From Sinotaia quadrata (Eukaryota > Mollusca > Gastropoda > Architaenioglossa > Viviparidae): a DNA stretch of 64,000 nt. Shown one piece after another: positions 43,530 through 54,699 of the stretch. The position numbers were made by a program, and so were the translations under genes. Location of the stretch: NCBI GenBank assembly GCA_028829895.1, contig CM054182.1, forward strand, positions 14,218,001 to 14,282,000, read 5' to 3'. Under the pieces are notes generated by a model. The model had not been told where the DNA came from. It saw nothing but the letters and a program-made list of their open reading frames with translations, and did not search any database. Within the stretch, counting starts at the first letter, position 1. Every line of letters starts with the position of its first letter.

Positions 43530-43795
43530 GCAGATAGCTCACGATTGTGGCCGTACTTTTAACTTTGCTCAGACCTGAGAGTTAAATCAGTACAATGGCT
43601 GTAGATTAACCTTACTCGAACTTGTCAATTAAATTTGTATAATTGCTATAGTTTAATTTTGCACAGACCTGAGAGTGAAATCAGTACTATGACGTTAGTT
43701 TAACTTTACTCAAACCTTACAATACAATCAGTATACTGGGTGTAGTTTAACTTTACTCAAACTTGACATATTGCTCCGCATATTTTGCTGTGCTC
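43530..43795. repeat. Degenerate 55-63 bp repeat, 4 copies
   Basis: GACCTGAGAGTTAAATCAGT and AACTTTACTCAAACTTGACA alternate. Confidence 0.8.
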
Positions 43796-44420
43796 AACTA
43801 TAGCTGACATGTTACTCATTTACAATACTGTACTCCTGCTTTGTTCAGAAGCCATTATATTTAACTGATTGACAATACTGTACTCCTGTTTTGTTCAAAA
43901 AGCCATTATATTTAACTGATTTGACATACTCTAGTGTTACTCAGCCTCCTCTGATTTAGCTTATTGCAATACTGTGCTCTAAATTTAATTAGGCACTCCC
44001 CTCTTTAATTAATTACAATACTGTACTCTAGATGGCACTCCTCTCTATAATTAATTACAATACTGTACTCTAGATTTAATTAGGCAGTCCTCTCTATAAT
44101 TAATTACAATACTGTACTCTAGATTTAATTAGGCAGTCCTCTCTATAATTAATTACAATACTGTACTCTAGATTTAATTAGGCAGTCCTCTCTATAATTA
44201 ATTACAATACTGTACTCTAGATTTAATTAGGCAGTCCTCTCTATAATTAATTACAATACTGTACTCTATATTTAATTAGGCACGCCCCTCTTTAATTAAT
44301 TACAATACTGTATTTAGTCAAACGCTCCTCTACTGTACTCTATATTTAATCAGGCACTCCCCTCTTTTAACTGACTATAATACTGCACTCTAGATTTACT
44401 TTGGCACTCATCATATTTAA
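43796..44420. repeat. Minisatellite, 49-bp unit, about 10 copies
   Basis: TTAATTACAATACTGTACTC then TAGATTTAATTAGGCAGTCC and TCTCTATAA; central copies from 44049 to 44245 are identical. Confidence 0.94.
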
Positions 44421-44489
44421 CTTATTGCAATAATGGTCTCTTGCTTAGACAAACCGTACAGTCAACTCAGATTACTGGGAAGTATATAC

Positions 44490-44985
44490 TGCTGTCTCTT
44501 CAGTTACTCAGACTCGAAAGTTAACTCAGTAAGATTACTGTACTTTAGATTTACTCAAACAGGTCTGACAATTAAATCGCTGTACTCTAGATTTAATCTA
44601 ACTAATCAGTTAACTCAGTAAGATTGTTGTACTTTAGATTAATTCAAACAGATCCGACATTTAACTCAGTAAGGTTGCTGTATTCTAAAGTATTCCAACC
44701 CGACATTTAACTCAGTAAGGTTGCTGTATTCTAGAAGTATTCCAACCCGACATTTAACTCAGTAAGGTTGCTGTATTCTAGAATTATTCCAACCCGACAT
44801 TTAACTCAGTAAGGTTGCTGTATTCTAAAGTATTCCAACCCGACATTTAACTCAGTAAGGTTGCTGTATTCTAAAGTATTCCAACCCGACAGTTAACTCA
44901 GTAAGGTTGCTGTATTCTAAAGTATTCCAACCCGACAGTTAACTCCTAAAGATTGCTGTACTCTAGATATCCTCAAATTCGACAA
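44490..44985. repeat. Minisatellite, 46-bp unit, about 9 copies
   Basis: CCGACATTTAACTCAGTAAG then GTTGCTGTATTCTAAAGTAT and TCCAAC. Its TGTACTCTAGATTTA words link it to the preceding 49-bp array. Confidence 0.93.
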
Positions 44986-45015
44986 TAACTTATGTAAACA
45001 TTTCTGTTTTCTAGA

Positions 45016-45375
45016 TATGGTCACAACGACTTTTCGCTAGCGTTCAATCTCGTCTACATAGGAGAACGACTTTTCGCTCGCGTTCAATCTTGTCTACGTA
45101 GACTACATTTGAAGAACGACTTTTTGCTCGCGTTCAATCTCGTCTACATAGGAGAACGACTTTTCGCTCGCGTTCAATCTCGTCTACATAGGAGAACGAC
45201 TTTTCGCTCGCGTTCAATCTTGTCTACGTAGACTACATTTGAAAAACGACTTTTTGCTCGCGTTCAATCTCGTCTACATAGGAGAACGACTTTTCGCTCG
45301 CGTTCAATCTCGTCTACATAGGAGAACGACTTTTCGCTCGCGTTCAATCTTGTCTACGTAGACTACATTTGAAAA
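45016..45375. repeat. Higher-order minisatellite, 130-bp block
   Basis: GAACGACTTTTCGCTCGCGT then TCAATCTCGTCTACATAG monomers (about 39 bp) come in threes; the third has the tail TGTCTACGTAGACTACATTT at 45091, 45221 and 45351, an exact 130-bp step. GTCTACGTAGAC is a perfect palindrome. Confidence 0.96.
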
Positions 45376-46135
45376 AGGATTCAGAGTCGACTGAAACCGC
45401 GTAAGGTTTGTGAATATAACCAGGTGCTTAAAAGTTATGAATTATTTCACAAAATTACGTTAATTAAAGCAATGCACAGACAATGAGAGGTGAGAGTAAC
45501 GTACACAATTGTGTAAAATATTTCCTACACTTAACTGCACAACATTCAAAATAATATTGTACGTCACACAAAATCACATATGGTGATGCATTACTTATTT
45601 CACTTATAAGCATCAAACACCAGAGAAGAGTGTAACAAAATTACACAATATCCATAATTTTACCTCTTCTCTTACTCACACGTATAATTAATAATGTATA
45701 CATTTATTCATATGTATTTTAAAAGATGTGTTTCAAAATTTAATAACGCTATTGTTTGTCCACTAATCTGCTTCGTTTTTGTATTCTTGTTCTTATAAAA
45801 TAAAACATGGCTTGTGCTAAAAAAAAATACATGGACAGATTACAGAATGTGAAACATCAATGAGTGATATGAATCAACTCTTAAATCACAAAAAATTAAA
45901 AATTCATATTCACAAGAAACCATATTTTAAACAGAGTGCAGTAGTTGTTATTCGAAAGAATAAATGGAAATTATGTTTTCAAATAAAAAAATGTTATGTT
46001 AAGACGTTGCATGTAAAAGTAGGAGAATTGTTTGCAAAATGATTTACAATAGTTCAACAGAAAAGAAATCCTTTCTGATGTACGTGTTATTCACTGCGGA
46101 CAATTGCCTAGCTTTCCTGTCCAATTCATTCATTT
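45376..46135. other. AT-rich single-copy stretch
   Basis: A 60-codon lysine-rich plus frame at 45860-46042 is the only frame; no domain recognised. Confidence 0.4.
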
Positions 46136-46139
46136 TTTT

Positions 46140-46370
46140 GCTGCCCAGTATAAAATACTTCATGTGTAGCTGTCCAGAATAGAATACCTCATGTGTAACT
46201 GTCCAGTATAGGATACCTCATGTGTAGCTGTCCAGTATAGGATGAATCATATGTAGCTGTCCAGTATAGGATACCTCATGTGTAGCTGTCCAGAATAGAA
46301 TACCTCATGTGTAACTGTCCAGTATAGGATACCTCATGTGTAGCTGTCCAGTATAGGATGCATCATGTCC
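46140..46370. repeat. Minisatellite, 29-bp unit, 8 copies
   Basis: GTCCAGTATAGGATACCTCA then TGTGTAGCT. The variant GTCCAGAATAGAATACC recurs four monomers apart (about 46173 and 46289), a hint of a 116-bp block. Confidence 0.93.
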
Positions 46371-46729
46371 ATATCCATGTGTATGTGATTATAGGCAAAG
46401 CATATACAAATAATTGTACTGTGATTAGCGAGCGCAAATTTTATTTGAATATTTTTCTGACTCATCTTTCATTCTTGGCTGCAGAGAATGAAAGACTCGT
46501 CATCATTGTGACAGTGAGAAATGAAAAACACTTGTCACCATTGTGTGGGTGTGGAAGGTGACAAATACACGCCATCTGTTTACGAGTGGGAATATATTAC
46601 TGATTCTAAATAGAATACATCAGTAAAGCACAATGTATTTTATCATCATCATCAATAAAGTACAATACATTTCATCATCATTAATAATAGTAATAAAGAT
46701 GAGAAGGAGGAGAAAAGGGAGTGGTCATC
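46371..46729. other. AT-rich single-copy stretch
   Basis: A short AAGTACAATACATTTCATCA-type duplication lies at 46625-46690; otherwise nothing recognised. Confidence 0.4.
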
Positions 46730-47640
46730 AAATGACATACAAACGAGCCTTCAGAACCTCCGCCAAAAATGAAAGGACTCAGAAACAACAAACTGTTCTA
46801 CAAAAGAAATCAATCAAATAATCAACATGCCATTAGACCGGAAAAATAAATCAAACACTAATTAACTAATATTTTCATCATGGAAACATCACAACTACAA
46901 TAGACTGGAAAAGTAAAGCAAACACTAGTTAACTAATATCTGCATCATAGAAACATCACAACTACAACAGACGATACGAAACAGATGACAACAGCATTAA
47001 GTTATTCAATGCAAGAAGTTAGCCGTTCCAACAAAACAGATTATTCAAACCTGAAATGGGAGCTTCACTAAGAACTCTAATGGAAAAGTGAAACTGAACA
47101 ACAGGTACCAACAATAAGACACCAACCTTTTCTGACACATTCGAAGAGAAACAAATGCCCGACACCTGAGCCAGATAATTGAAGAACTACATACAAAACT
47201 AACACGAAACACGTAAGGAATGCATTACAAACATCTTATAGATGGATATCAAGAAAAAATTAAGAAAGATGGTGAACTGGAAAACCTCAAGGTCATAACC
47301 ACATGCAAATATTCTGGTTGGAACCTCTGACACGGAAGATTTGCTGAAAAGTTGCGAGGTGTTCTCGACTCGCCAGAAACCTGCCAATATGTAACACGGC
47401 CACATATCTTATTAATACGTATGTTAGAAAAGGAAAGACAACCTTGATGTAAAATGCTTGGAACAAATCACAACACAAAGGGGCCATCACCAAATTATAT
47501 GTCTATCAACCACTTGCAAATTATCCTTAGGAATTTTTGTAAACAATGTGATGAGCAAAGTTGAAACAATCCAACTTCTGACGTTACTCATCTGATCAGT
47601 CATGTTAAGATTTTCGGTGAGAACATTCAGAAAAAAGCTG
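46730..47640 (+). pseudogene. LINE ORF2 fragment upstream of and into the reverse transcriptase
   Basis: In plus frames the translation shows RRYETDD...NRLFKPEMG (about 46970-47060), a form of the RRYEKR...QNKLF block that precedes RT in one large animal LINE group. Next come LRKMVNWKTS (near 47265), the NWKxPGxD block, and HQIICLSTTCKLSLGI (about 47490-47540), the NYRPITCLP block. The last segment aligns at DNA level with the minus strand of 20210-20300 (for example TCAACCACTTGCAAATTA against TCAACTACCTGGACATTA). Many stops and frameshifts; motifs A, B and YxDD are absent. A truncated, dead copy of the same LINE family as 19800-20394. Confidence 0.75.
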
Positions 47641-48369
47641 ACTAATATAGTGTGAAAGACTTTACCACCCAGTGTGAAATTTTTAGCACCCACTGTTAAA
47701 GGCTTAACACCCAGTACGAAAAACTTACCGTCCAGTGTGAAAATTTGACTTTTCCAGAAGAGCAAGCCTTTCTAGGTTTTCCGTTATCCAGACTGCAGTG
47801 ATCTACTGCACTCTACTTAAGTATCAGTAGTGTATGTCCAACACTATTGTTAACTTGCCGGCAACAGGGTCGCTGGAAATTGACTAGGTATATCTCAATT
47901 CTAGAACCATACGGCATAAGTTGGGTCTAGCTTGGTCTGGAGAGATTGCACACTGAATTATTGGAACAATATGCAGCTCATTAGAAAGTGCCATGCAGCA
48001 GTTTGAAAATTCCTGCACAAGTTTCGGTAGCAAGCTCAAATGACTGCCAGTTCAGAGCACAAAGGGAAAGTATTAGAGGGGACGTTGGTAGCATGCCTAA
48101 GGGTGCACGTTAGACCCATTATTCAAACCAAGCAAAGTGAACCTGTGACATTGTTGCAAAAACCGTACCAGTGCCATCTTATGTCATAGAAAGGTCATGT
48201 AAAATTAACTATTGATCCAATCACTCCCGCTCTGATTTCTGCAATGAGAAATAGACTCACAATCTGATTATTGATTACTAACTGGACTATTTCATTGTTA
48301 GGATAGAGACTGAACAAGTGGTGAACATTTATCATCAGTAGAAGTATGAGGGTCTGTATTATTTTTCAA
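47641..48369. other. Sequence between LINE and LTR-like fragments
   Basis: Starts with about four CCCAGTGTGAAA-type words (47660-47755), then complex single-copy DNA to about 48360 that may be LINE 3-prime or LTR-like element sequence. The 13-mer ACTGAACAAGTGG occurs here (48310) and in the 18629-19720 copy (19274). No frame recognised. Confidence 0.4.
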
Positions 48370-48734
48370 ATGTATTCGTTTGTATGTTTGAATTGTTGAT
48401 TTAATAAATTTGTTGTTGTTTCTTATTTGACCTTCTTATGCATATTATCTAAATTATATGTTTAGAGTAATAGTGGGTGGATGGGGCCCATTAAAATAAC
48501 TTAAAAGACAGATCTAATTAGAAGTTGCCACCATGTATGGAATAAATTATGTGTCAGTAGAACGTCTATATAAATGTTGTAAGTAAGGGGTAGAGTTCTG
48601 CAGCGCCAAGTGGGAGACAAGTTGGGCCTCTATTGGGATTTAATATTAATATATGGATTCATGTCACTTGTATTTAGTTACAAAATATTAATTAGAATAT
48701 AATAATAATCATAACCAGCAGGACCTACGTCACA
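48370..48734 (+). mobile_element. 3-prime part of the LTR-like family
   Basis: Plus strand: TTTAATAAATTTGTTGTTG, TTATTTGACCTTCTTATGCA, GTGGGTGGATGGGGCCCATT, GCAGCGCCAAGTGGGAGACA, CACTTGTATTTAGTTAC, ending ACCTACGTCACA at 48734. It is collinear with the minus strands of 9284-9670 and 28758-29100. Confidence 0.75.
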
Positions 48735-48744
48735 GATTGTTACA

Positions 48745-49575
48745 TTCTCAAGATCATATTGTGTAATGATTGTTACATTCTTCAGTTCATATTGTATAAT
48801 GATAGTTATATTAAGTTCATATTGTATAATGATAGTTATATTAAGTTCATATTGTATAATGATAGTTATATTCAGTTCATATTGTATAATGATAGTTATA
48901 TTAAGTTTATATTGTTTAATGATAATTATATTCATTTCATATTGTATAATGCTTAATTGTTATACTCATCAGTTCATATAGTATAATGATTTTTATACAT
49001 TCCTCAAATCATATCATACTTTAAAGCTTTAAATATTACATTCTTATGTTCATGTTGTATAATGCTTAAAGCTTTAATAGTTACATTCATCAATTCATAT
49101 TGCATAATGTTAAAGCTTTAATTGTTATATTTATCAGTTCATATTGTATAATGATTGTTACATTGTTAAGTTCATTTTGAATAATAATTGTTACATTCTT
49201 AAGTTCATATTGTATAATGCTTAAAGCTTTAATTGTTACATCCTTTAGTTAATATTGTATAATGATTGTTACCGTCTTCAATTTATATAGTATAATGATT
49301 GTTACATTGTTCAATTCATATTGAATAATGATTAAAGCTTTAAATGTTACATTCTTCAGTTCATATAGTATAATGATTGTTACAGTGTTCAATTCATATA
49401 GTATAATGATTGTTATATTCGTAGGTTCATATTGAATAATGATTAAATTTAGTTGTTATATTCTTAAATTCATATTTTATAATGCTTAATGCTTTAATTG
49501 TTATATTCTTAAGTTCATGTTGTATAATGCTTAAAGTTTTAATTGTTACATTCATCAGTAAATATTGTATAATGA
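48745..49575. repeat. Minisatellite, 30-bp unit grading into degenerate copies
   Basis: ATTGTATAATGATAGTTATA then TTAAGTTCAT in seven tidy copies (48765-48960), followed by about 18 looser copies with TTAAAGCTTTAATTGTTACA inserts. Confidence 0.9.
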
Positions 49576-49750
49576 TCGCGTCATTGATAGCCAGTAGAAC
49601 TGGGTGAACTTAGTAACATTGATCGCGTCACTGACAGCCAGTATTGCTGGGTGACATTACTAATCATTGAACTCGTCACTGACAGCCAGTAGAACTGGGT
49701 GAACTTAGCAATCATTGAACTCGTCACTGACAGCCAGTAGTGCTGCGTGC
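49573..49750. repeat. Tandem repeat, about 45-47 bp unit, 4 copies
   Basis: CGTCACTGACAGCCAGTAGA then ACTGGGTGAACTTAGTAA and CATTGAACT. Confidence 0.9.
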
Positions 49751-50010
49751 ATTTTATTAATCGCTTTTGCACGTGCATTGAACAATGAGTGCGGTCAGGA
49801 GATGATTTGTCAATGAACGACTATAGGTGATAACAGGGTGTGCCCTTATTCTAAAGTGTAAAAGACTCAAAATAGACACGATCGTTTTCCAGCCATGTAC
49901 CTCCGCGAAGACTGTCGAGTGACACAACGTCCCGAGTGGCGAGAGGTGAGCATAACTTAACTGCAGCACGTTAACGGCTTGTCACTGTCCTACAAGCAAC
50001 TGTTAATTAT
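49751..50010. other. Complex island
   Basis: Moderately GC-rich, non-repetitive DNA (GCACGTGCATTGAACAATG near 49769, ACGATCGTTTTCCAGCCATG near 49878). No recognisable coding frame. Confidence 0.35.
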
Positions 50011-50149
50011 CGAACTTTGTTGACTTTGCATGCTCTGCAGGGACATTTTTATGTTTTTTTTACTTTTAAAAAAATATATTTTAAAAAATTTTTTGGTAAT
50101 AACACACTGAGGTATGTGATCTAGGGATATGTGACTTGGACTGAAATTA

Positions 50150-50345
50150 TTTAAAAACCAAATTACATTTCTTCCTCCCCATAGATACAACTCAATCACA
50201 CACTGGACCAATTCACATTTCTTAATCTGCTTAGATACAACTCAATCACGCACTGGACCAATTCACCTATCTTCCTCTCCATAGGTACAACTCATTCGCA
50301 CACTGGGCCAATTCACATAATTTCCTCTTCAAACCATTCACACTA
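50150..50345. repeat. 50-bp tandem repeat, left part
   Basis: ACCAATTCACATTTCTTCCT then CTCCATAGATACAACTCAAT and CACACACTGG, three to four copies, cut by the hAT element at 50351 and resumed at 51645-51715. Confidence 0.9.
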
Positions 50346-50929
50346 TAGTCCAGGGGCGTGCAAACTCTGGCCCGCGGGCCAAACCTGGCACGCGAAGCAT
50401 TTTTTGTTGGCCCGCCAAGCTATTCACAGTTAACATTGCTTTTGGCCCGCCAAGCTATTCACAGTTATTGCTTTTGGCCCGCCAAGCCATTCACACTTAT
50501 TGCTTTTGGCCCGCAAAACAAAAGTCACTAAAACAATTGGGCATTGTTATACGCTGTCAAACAGCCAAGGCTAAACTAGTCTAAAGACTACATGTAATTT
50601 TAACAGTTTGAATTACTCACACAGAATCGTGTGCACATGTACAATTTATGCCTGCGGTTATATATTACACTAGCATCTCTTTATAGTTCGTTGACTTTTG
50701 AACTCTCCCAGGCCTAGGATAGATCTACAATAATAATGTATGTCAGCATCTGTACTCTGCCTCAGTCGTGACCTGAACTTCACCGTTACAATTGGGTGAG
50801 AGGAAGGAGGGCTAGAGGTGTGCGAATTTGAAACTCACAGTCTTCTGCCATCACAACCAAACTGGTTGTTGCATTTCTGCTATTTCTTTGCCATTATTCC
50901 CCCCCCCTCCCCACAATCATGTCTGCAAC

Positions 50930-51100
50930 CCCAGCATCCTAAAAAATTTAAAGTGGATATGGAAAGTCGGACATTTAACTCTGAGTGGACGAGAAGTACT
51001 TTTTCATAGAACGATTTGGACAAGCTCGGTGTCTGATCTGTTTGAAAACTGTTGCTGTCTTCAAAGAGTTTAATGTGCCTGTCACTGGGAAACAGTACAC
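50930..51100 (+). pseudogene. hAT transposase N-terminal fragment
   Basis: Plus frames read KFKVDMESRTFNSEWT and, after frameshifts, LICLKTVAVFKEFNV. These match the usual start of GTF2IRD2/ZBED-like hAT proteins: a KRKVD...FxxxWT segment followed by a BED-type CLIC...AVxKExNxxRH stretch. Only one Cys pair region is visible and the His pair is lost. Confidence 0.75.
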
Positions 51101-51261
51101 TTAACTTCGAAATTCGGTTTAATGTCTGCCTCAGAGAAAAAGAATACTATTGCTAAACTCACAGGCAATATAGAGATGCCGGTTATGAAGTTTCACTACT
51201 CCTTGCTCAAAGAATGAGTTAAAAGCAAAGTTCCGCACTTCTTCTCTTTCTTTTTTTCGTG

Positions 51262-51500
51262 ATGTCATCCTACCATCAGGCAAGTTTCCACATTTTATTA
51301 AACATGCTCCCCGCATTGTAGCTATGTTCGGAAGCACATTTTGCTGTGAACAACTGTTCTCAAAGATGAAATATACAAAGAGTCGCCTTCGCTCTCAACT
51401 CTCTGACCGTCATCTAAATGACATTCTTCGCTTGTCAACCTCATCAGTTAAGCCAGACATTGAATCCCTTATTCATTGTAAGCAACACCATCCATCTCAT
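51262..51500 (+). pseudogene. hAT transposase C-terminal dimerisation domain
   Basis: Plus frame reads FPHFIKHAPRIVAMFGSTF, CCEQLFSKMKYTKSRLRSQL, SDRHLNDILRLSTSSVKPDI and ends ESLIHCKQHHPSH with a stop at about 51500. MFGSTxxCEQLFSxMKxxKxxxRSxLxDxHLxxxLRxxT is the signature ending of this transposase group. The frame is intact over this domain, while the catalytic middle between about 51100 and 51262 has been removed. Confidence 0.88.
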
Positions 51501-51644
51501 TAATCATGAAACAGAGTTAGTTTTTTAAAATTACTTTTGTTCTCATTTTATATTCTGAACTTGCTGGACTTGTGATATTTGGTCGTCTATCCGGCCCGCG
51601 AACTGTTCCAACAGTTTCAAAAGTTTGCCCGCCCCTGCTAGTAT

Positions 51645-51715
51645 AGTCCAATTCACATTTCTTCCTCTCCATAAGTACACCTCATTCACAATCTGGCTCA
51701 ACTCCATTCTGAATT
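51645..51715. repeat. 50-bp tandem repeat, right part
   Basis: TCCAATTCACATTTCTTCCT then CTCCATAAGTACACCTCATT: the array at 50150-50345 continued beyond the hAT insertion. Confidence 0.88.
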
Positions 51716-51779
51716 CGACTACAGCACTTAAGAAGTAAAATATTTAATAGTTCATTATATAATGCACTGTCCTAAGACT

Positions 51780-52140
51780 ACAAAGCCCCAAATTTATGAA
51801 GTCAAATGCATAAACAGTTAATTAAATTATACATTTTCCTAACACTCCAAAGCCCCAAATTTATTAAGTCAAATATATAATAGTTTATTATACAATGCAT
51901 TTCTACACAATCAGAAATCCTCATATTTATGAAGTAAAATCTATAATAGTGTATTATACAATGCATTTCCAAACAATTTGAAATCCTGGTATTTATGAGG
52001 TAAAATATATTATAGTTTATTACACCTTCGAAACAATTATAAAGACCGGTATTTATGAGGTAAAATATATTATAGTTTATTACACGATGCACCTTCAAAA
52101 CAATTATAAAGACCGGTATTTACGAAGTAAAATATTTTTC
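51780..52140. repeat. Minisatellite, 60-70 bp unit, 6 copies
   Basis: ATTTATGAAGTAAAATATAT then AATAGTTTATTATACAATGC and a CATTTCCAAACAATTTGAAA-type tail. Confidence 0.9.
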
Positions 52141-52370
52141 ATTTGAATATCAACAGCAACACTAATTTGTATGTACGGATGCAAAACATAAATTAAACTT
52201 GGAACTTAGATTAAAACAATATTTTAAAACAATAAAACAATAAAATAAGCAATAATACGAAATAGGAGATTTAATAAAATATGTAACAAGACGATATAAC
52301 ATTATTTAATAAAACACATAATTAGAGGAAAAAAACAGTATGTAATAAAACACATTAATAAAACTGCTAT
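52141..52370. other. AT-rich stretch
   Basis: AATAAAACAC-like words recur loosely; nothing else recognised. Confidence 0.4.
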
Positions 52371-52374
52371 AGTA

Positions 52375-52930
52375 CGTCTCACGTCTGTCACCATCTTGGC
52401 ACAGTCTAGTCTAGTAGTAACTACCCTACCTAATTGCTACTAATTCTCGCCATCTTGGCATGATCTAGTCTTGTAATAACTACTATACCTGCTTGTTACC
52501 ATTTAAAGTCATCTTGGGAGAGTCTAGTCTTTTACTAAGTACCCTGCATGTTTGTCACTAATTCTCGCCATCTTGACACAGTGTTTTACTAAGTACCCTG
52601 CATGCTTGTCATTAATTCTCGTCATCTTGACATAGTGTTTTAGTAAGTACCCTGCATGCTTGTTTGTCATTAATTCTCGTCATCTTGACACAGTGTTTTA
52701 CTAAGTACCCTACATGCTTGTCACCAATTCTCATCATCTTGACACAGTGTTTTATTAAGTATCCTACATGCTTGTCACCAATTCTCATCATCTTGACACA
52801 GTGTTTTAGTATGTACCCTGCATGCTTGTTTGTCATTAATTCTCGTCATCTTGACACAGTGTTTTACTAAGTACCCTGCATGATCGTCACTTATTCTCGT
52901 CATCTTGACATAGTCCAGTCTAACTCACTG
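52375..52930. repeat. Minisatellite, 50-60 bp unit, about 10 copies
   Basis: TAATTCTCGTCATCTTGACA then CAGTGTTTTACTAAGTACCC and TGCATGCTTGTC. The first three copies are longer and contain CATCTTGGCACAGTCTAGTC. Confidence 0.93.
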
Positions 52931-53160
52931 TGTACACGTGTACTTCACTGTTGAAAGACATTTTTGATGGTCAGTCTTTCACTTCTTTCCATTACTTACT
53001 CATTGCTTGTTTGGTTGTCATGATTTGAGTTGCTTTCTTTTTAGAAGATGAAATATAAATGAATCTTTCGAGACTGTAATTTATGCCGTTTTAATTCGTC
53101 TTTCCATATCCATCACTGTATGATGTCATGTATCCGCAATCTTTGAAAGAAAATTATCAG
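52931..53160. other. Single-copy sequence
   Basis: Nothing recognised. Confidence 0.4.
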
Positions 53161-53965
53161 CATTATTTGTTGAATGAACATAAGTTATTTCATCTGGTGG
53201 CTGTTTCACCGTCTAATATTGCCTACACCGCCGAAAGGCGTGGACCGCGCTGAAAGACTTAATTGTGCGCCAGACAAAAACCCAACAATTCCACCACTTT
53301 GTGACTTGCAGTGCTCTTGACACACCCAGTAGTGCTGGCTTGTTCCTTCGCACAGGGGGTCTAACTCGCCGGATATGGCCTCGCCAGTATTCATCCGCGC
53401 TCTAATTACAGATGGCGCACCGACAAGAAGTGTCCTACTGAGCGAACTTCTTGAACTGTCCGTCACATCACCAAGTCTGTCGGGAGCAGACCCTTGACCA
53501 TTTACCTCCGTCACACAGCAAGTCTGTCAGTTCCACACGCCCGGTCATTTGTTCTCAAGGAACGCGAAGATAAGACATTTCTGATATTAAACAATGACAT
53601 TTTAGAATGAAAAATCAATACCAAGGACTGAGCTGCACGTGACCCGCGACTTACGGGGACATAACTTGCATATTTACCCAAATCTAAAGGGAATTACATG
53701 CATATCAAACTATTTCATGTATGTTATTTATCGTTCTGGTTTTGATGTTTTAGGATTGCATGATTAGAACCTTTCAGTGTAATGAAAAAGTGCAGCAAAT
53801 AAAAGGCATAAAAAATTAAACGCTTTAAGTTTCAACAGTAGGCCTGCAATCAGCCTCACAGTATGGACTTCATTTTATCACAGGCAGCCCGCATGCGTCA
53901 TTTCCCCTGACGAGGGAACCAGAGTCCTGATAATCAAACGCTGCTCCACATGAGGCAGTAGTTAG
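53161..53965. other. Complex, GC-richer island
   Basis: Non-repetitive; 53206-53514 on the minus strand is a 102-codon frame, one of the longer ones in complex DNA here, polar, with one Cys pair region but no recognisable domain or signal peptide. AGATGGCGCACC near 53410 is a YY1-like word. It could be an exon or a non-coding element; I cannot decide. Confidence 0.35.
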
Positions 53966-53969
53966 CATT

Positions 53970-54530
53970 CTCTTTCAAGCTCCTCGCTCTTTCATTTCAC
54001 TATCTCCTTTCTCCCTACCATCTCCCATCCCGAGCTTGCTATCTCCCTGCCTGTTATCTCTTTGCATTTTTTGTTCGCCATTTTACATCTCAACCTCCCA
54101 TTCCTAAGTCGATGTAGCGTATCTTAGTCTCTGCCTCTGCCTACTACTACTACTGCCCTCTACTTTTCTCTAGATTCACACTTCTCTCCTTATCTCTACC
54201 TAATCTCCATGTCCTTTCTCCCTACTTCTCCCTAGATCTTCCATTTATTCTCTCCCTATCTTTCTCGTATTCACTGGCTCTACCTCTCTCTTATTCTCTA
54301 GCTCTCCCTCTCTCTTTTTCTCTAGCTCTCCCTCTCTTTCTCTTATTCACTAGTTCTCCCTCTCTCCTCTCTACTACCCCCCCCCTTTTACACTCTCCAT
54401 CATTCCTATTTTCCCCTGCTTTTATTAGCTCTCCCTTCTCCCAGCCTCTTCTCTCCCTGTCCCTCAACCTCTCTCCATAACTTTCTACCTTTTCCCCCAG
54501 CTATCCTTTGCTCTCTTTCCTTATTCAATT
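53970..54530. repeat. Pyrimidine-rich low-complexity tract
   Basis: CT-rich sequence with recurring CTCTCTTATTCTCTAGCTCT and a C8 run near 54380. Over 300 bp are mostly C and T on the plus strand, so triplex-type structure is possible. Confidence 0.9.
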
Positions 54531-54621
54531 CTTCCAATTACATTTCATTTATAGGCTGTGGGATTACAATCACATGCGCACAAACACGCACACAATACGC
54601 ACTGACACACGTTCACACATG

Positions 54622-54680
<59 letters not shown>
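54622..54680. repeat. Compound (AT)n(GT)n microsatellite
   Basis: TATATATATATATATAT followed directly by about 19 GT dinucleotides. Confidence 0.96.
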
Positions 54681-54699
54681 CACCTTTTATAATTCTGAT

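Larger units (their letters stand above)
50351..51637 (+). mobile_element. Decayed hAT element of the GTF2IRD2/ZBED type, 1.29 kb
   Basis: The left end CAGGGGCGTGCAAAC (50351-50365) and right end GTTTGCCCGCCCCTG (51623-51637) are inverted repeats with one mismatch. Subterminal GGCCCGC words recur four times near the left end (about 50410-50515) and GGCCCGCGAAC lies near the right, as in animal hAT families. Flanks are CTATAGTC and CTAGTATAGTC, a rearranged rather than perfect 8-bp duplication. It sits in a 50-bp tandem array that continues on both sides. It is internally deleted: intact relatives would need roughly 2 kb of coding sequence. Confidence 0.85.

Noticed and set aside
45860..46042. 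60-codon lysine-rich frame as a small gene
   Set aside because: AT-rich composition explains the Lys/Ile/Asn bias; no domain or start context supports it.
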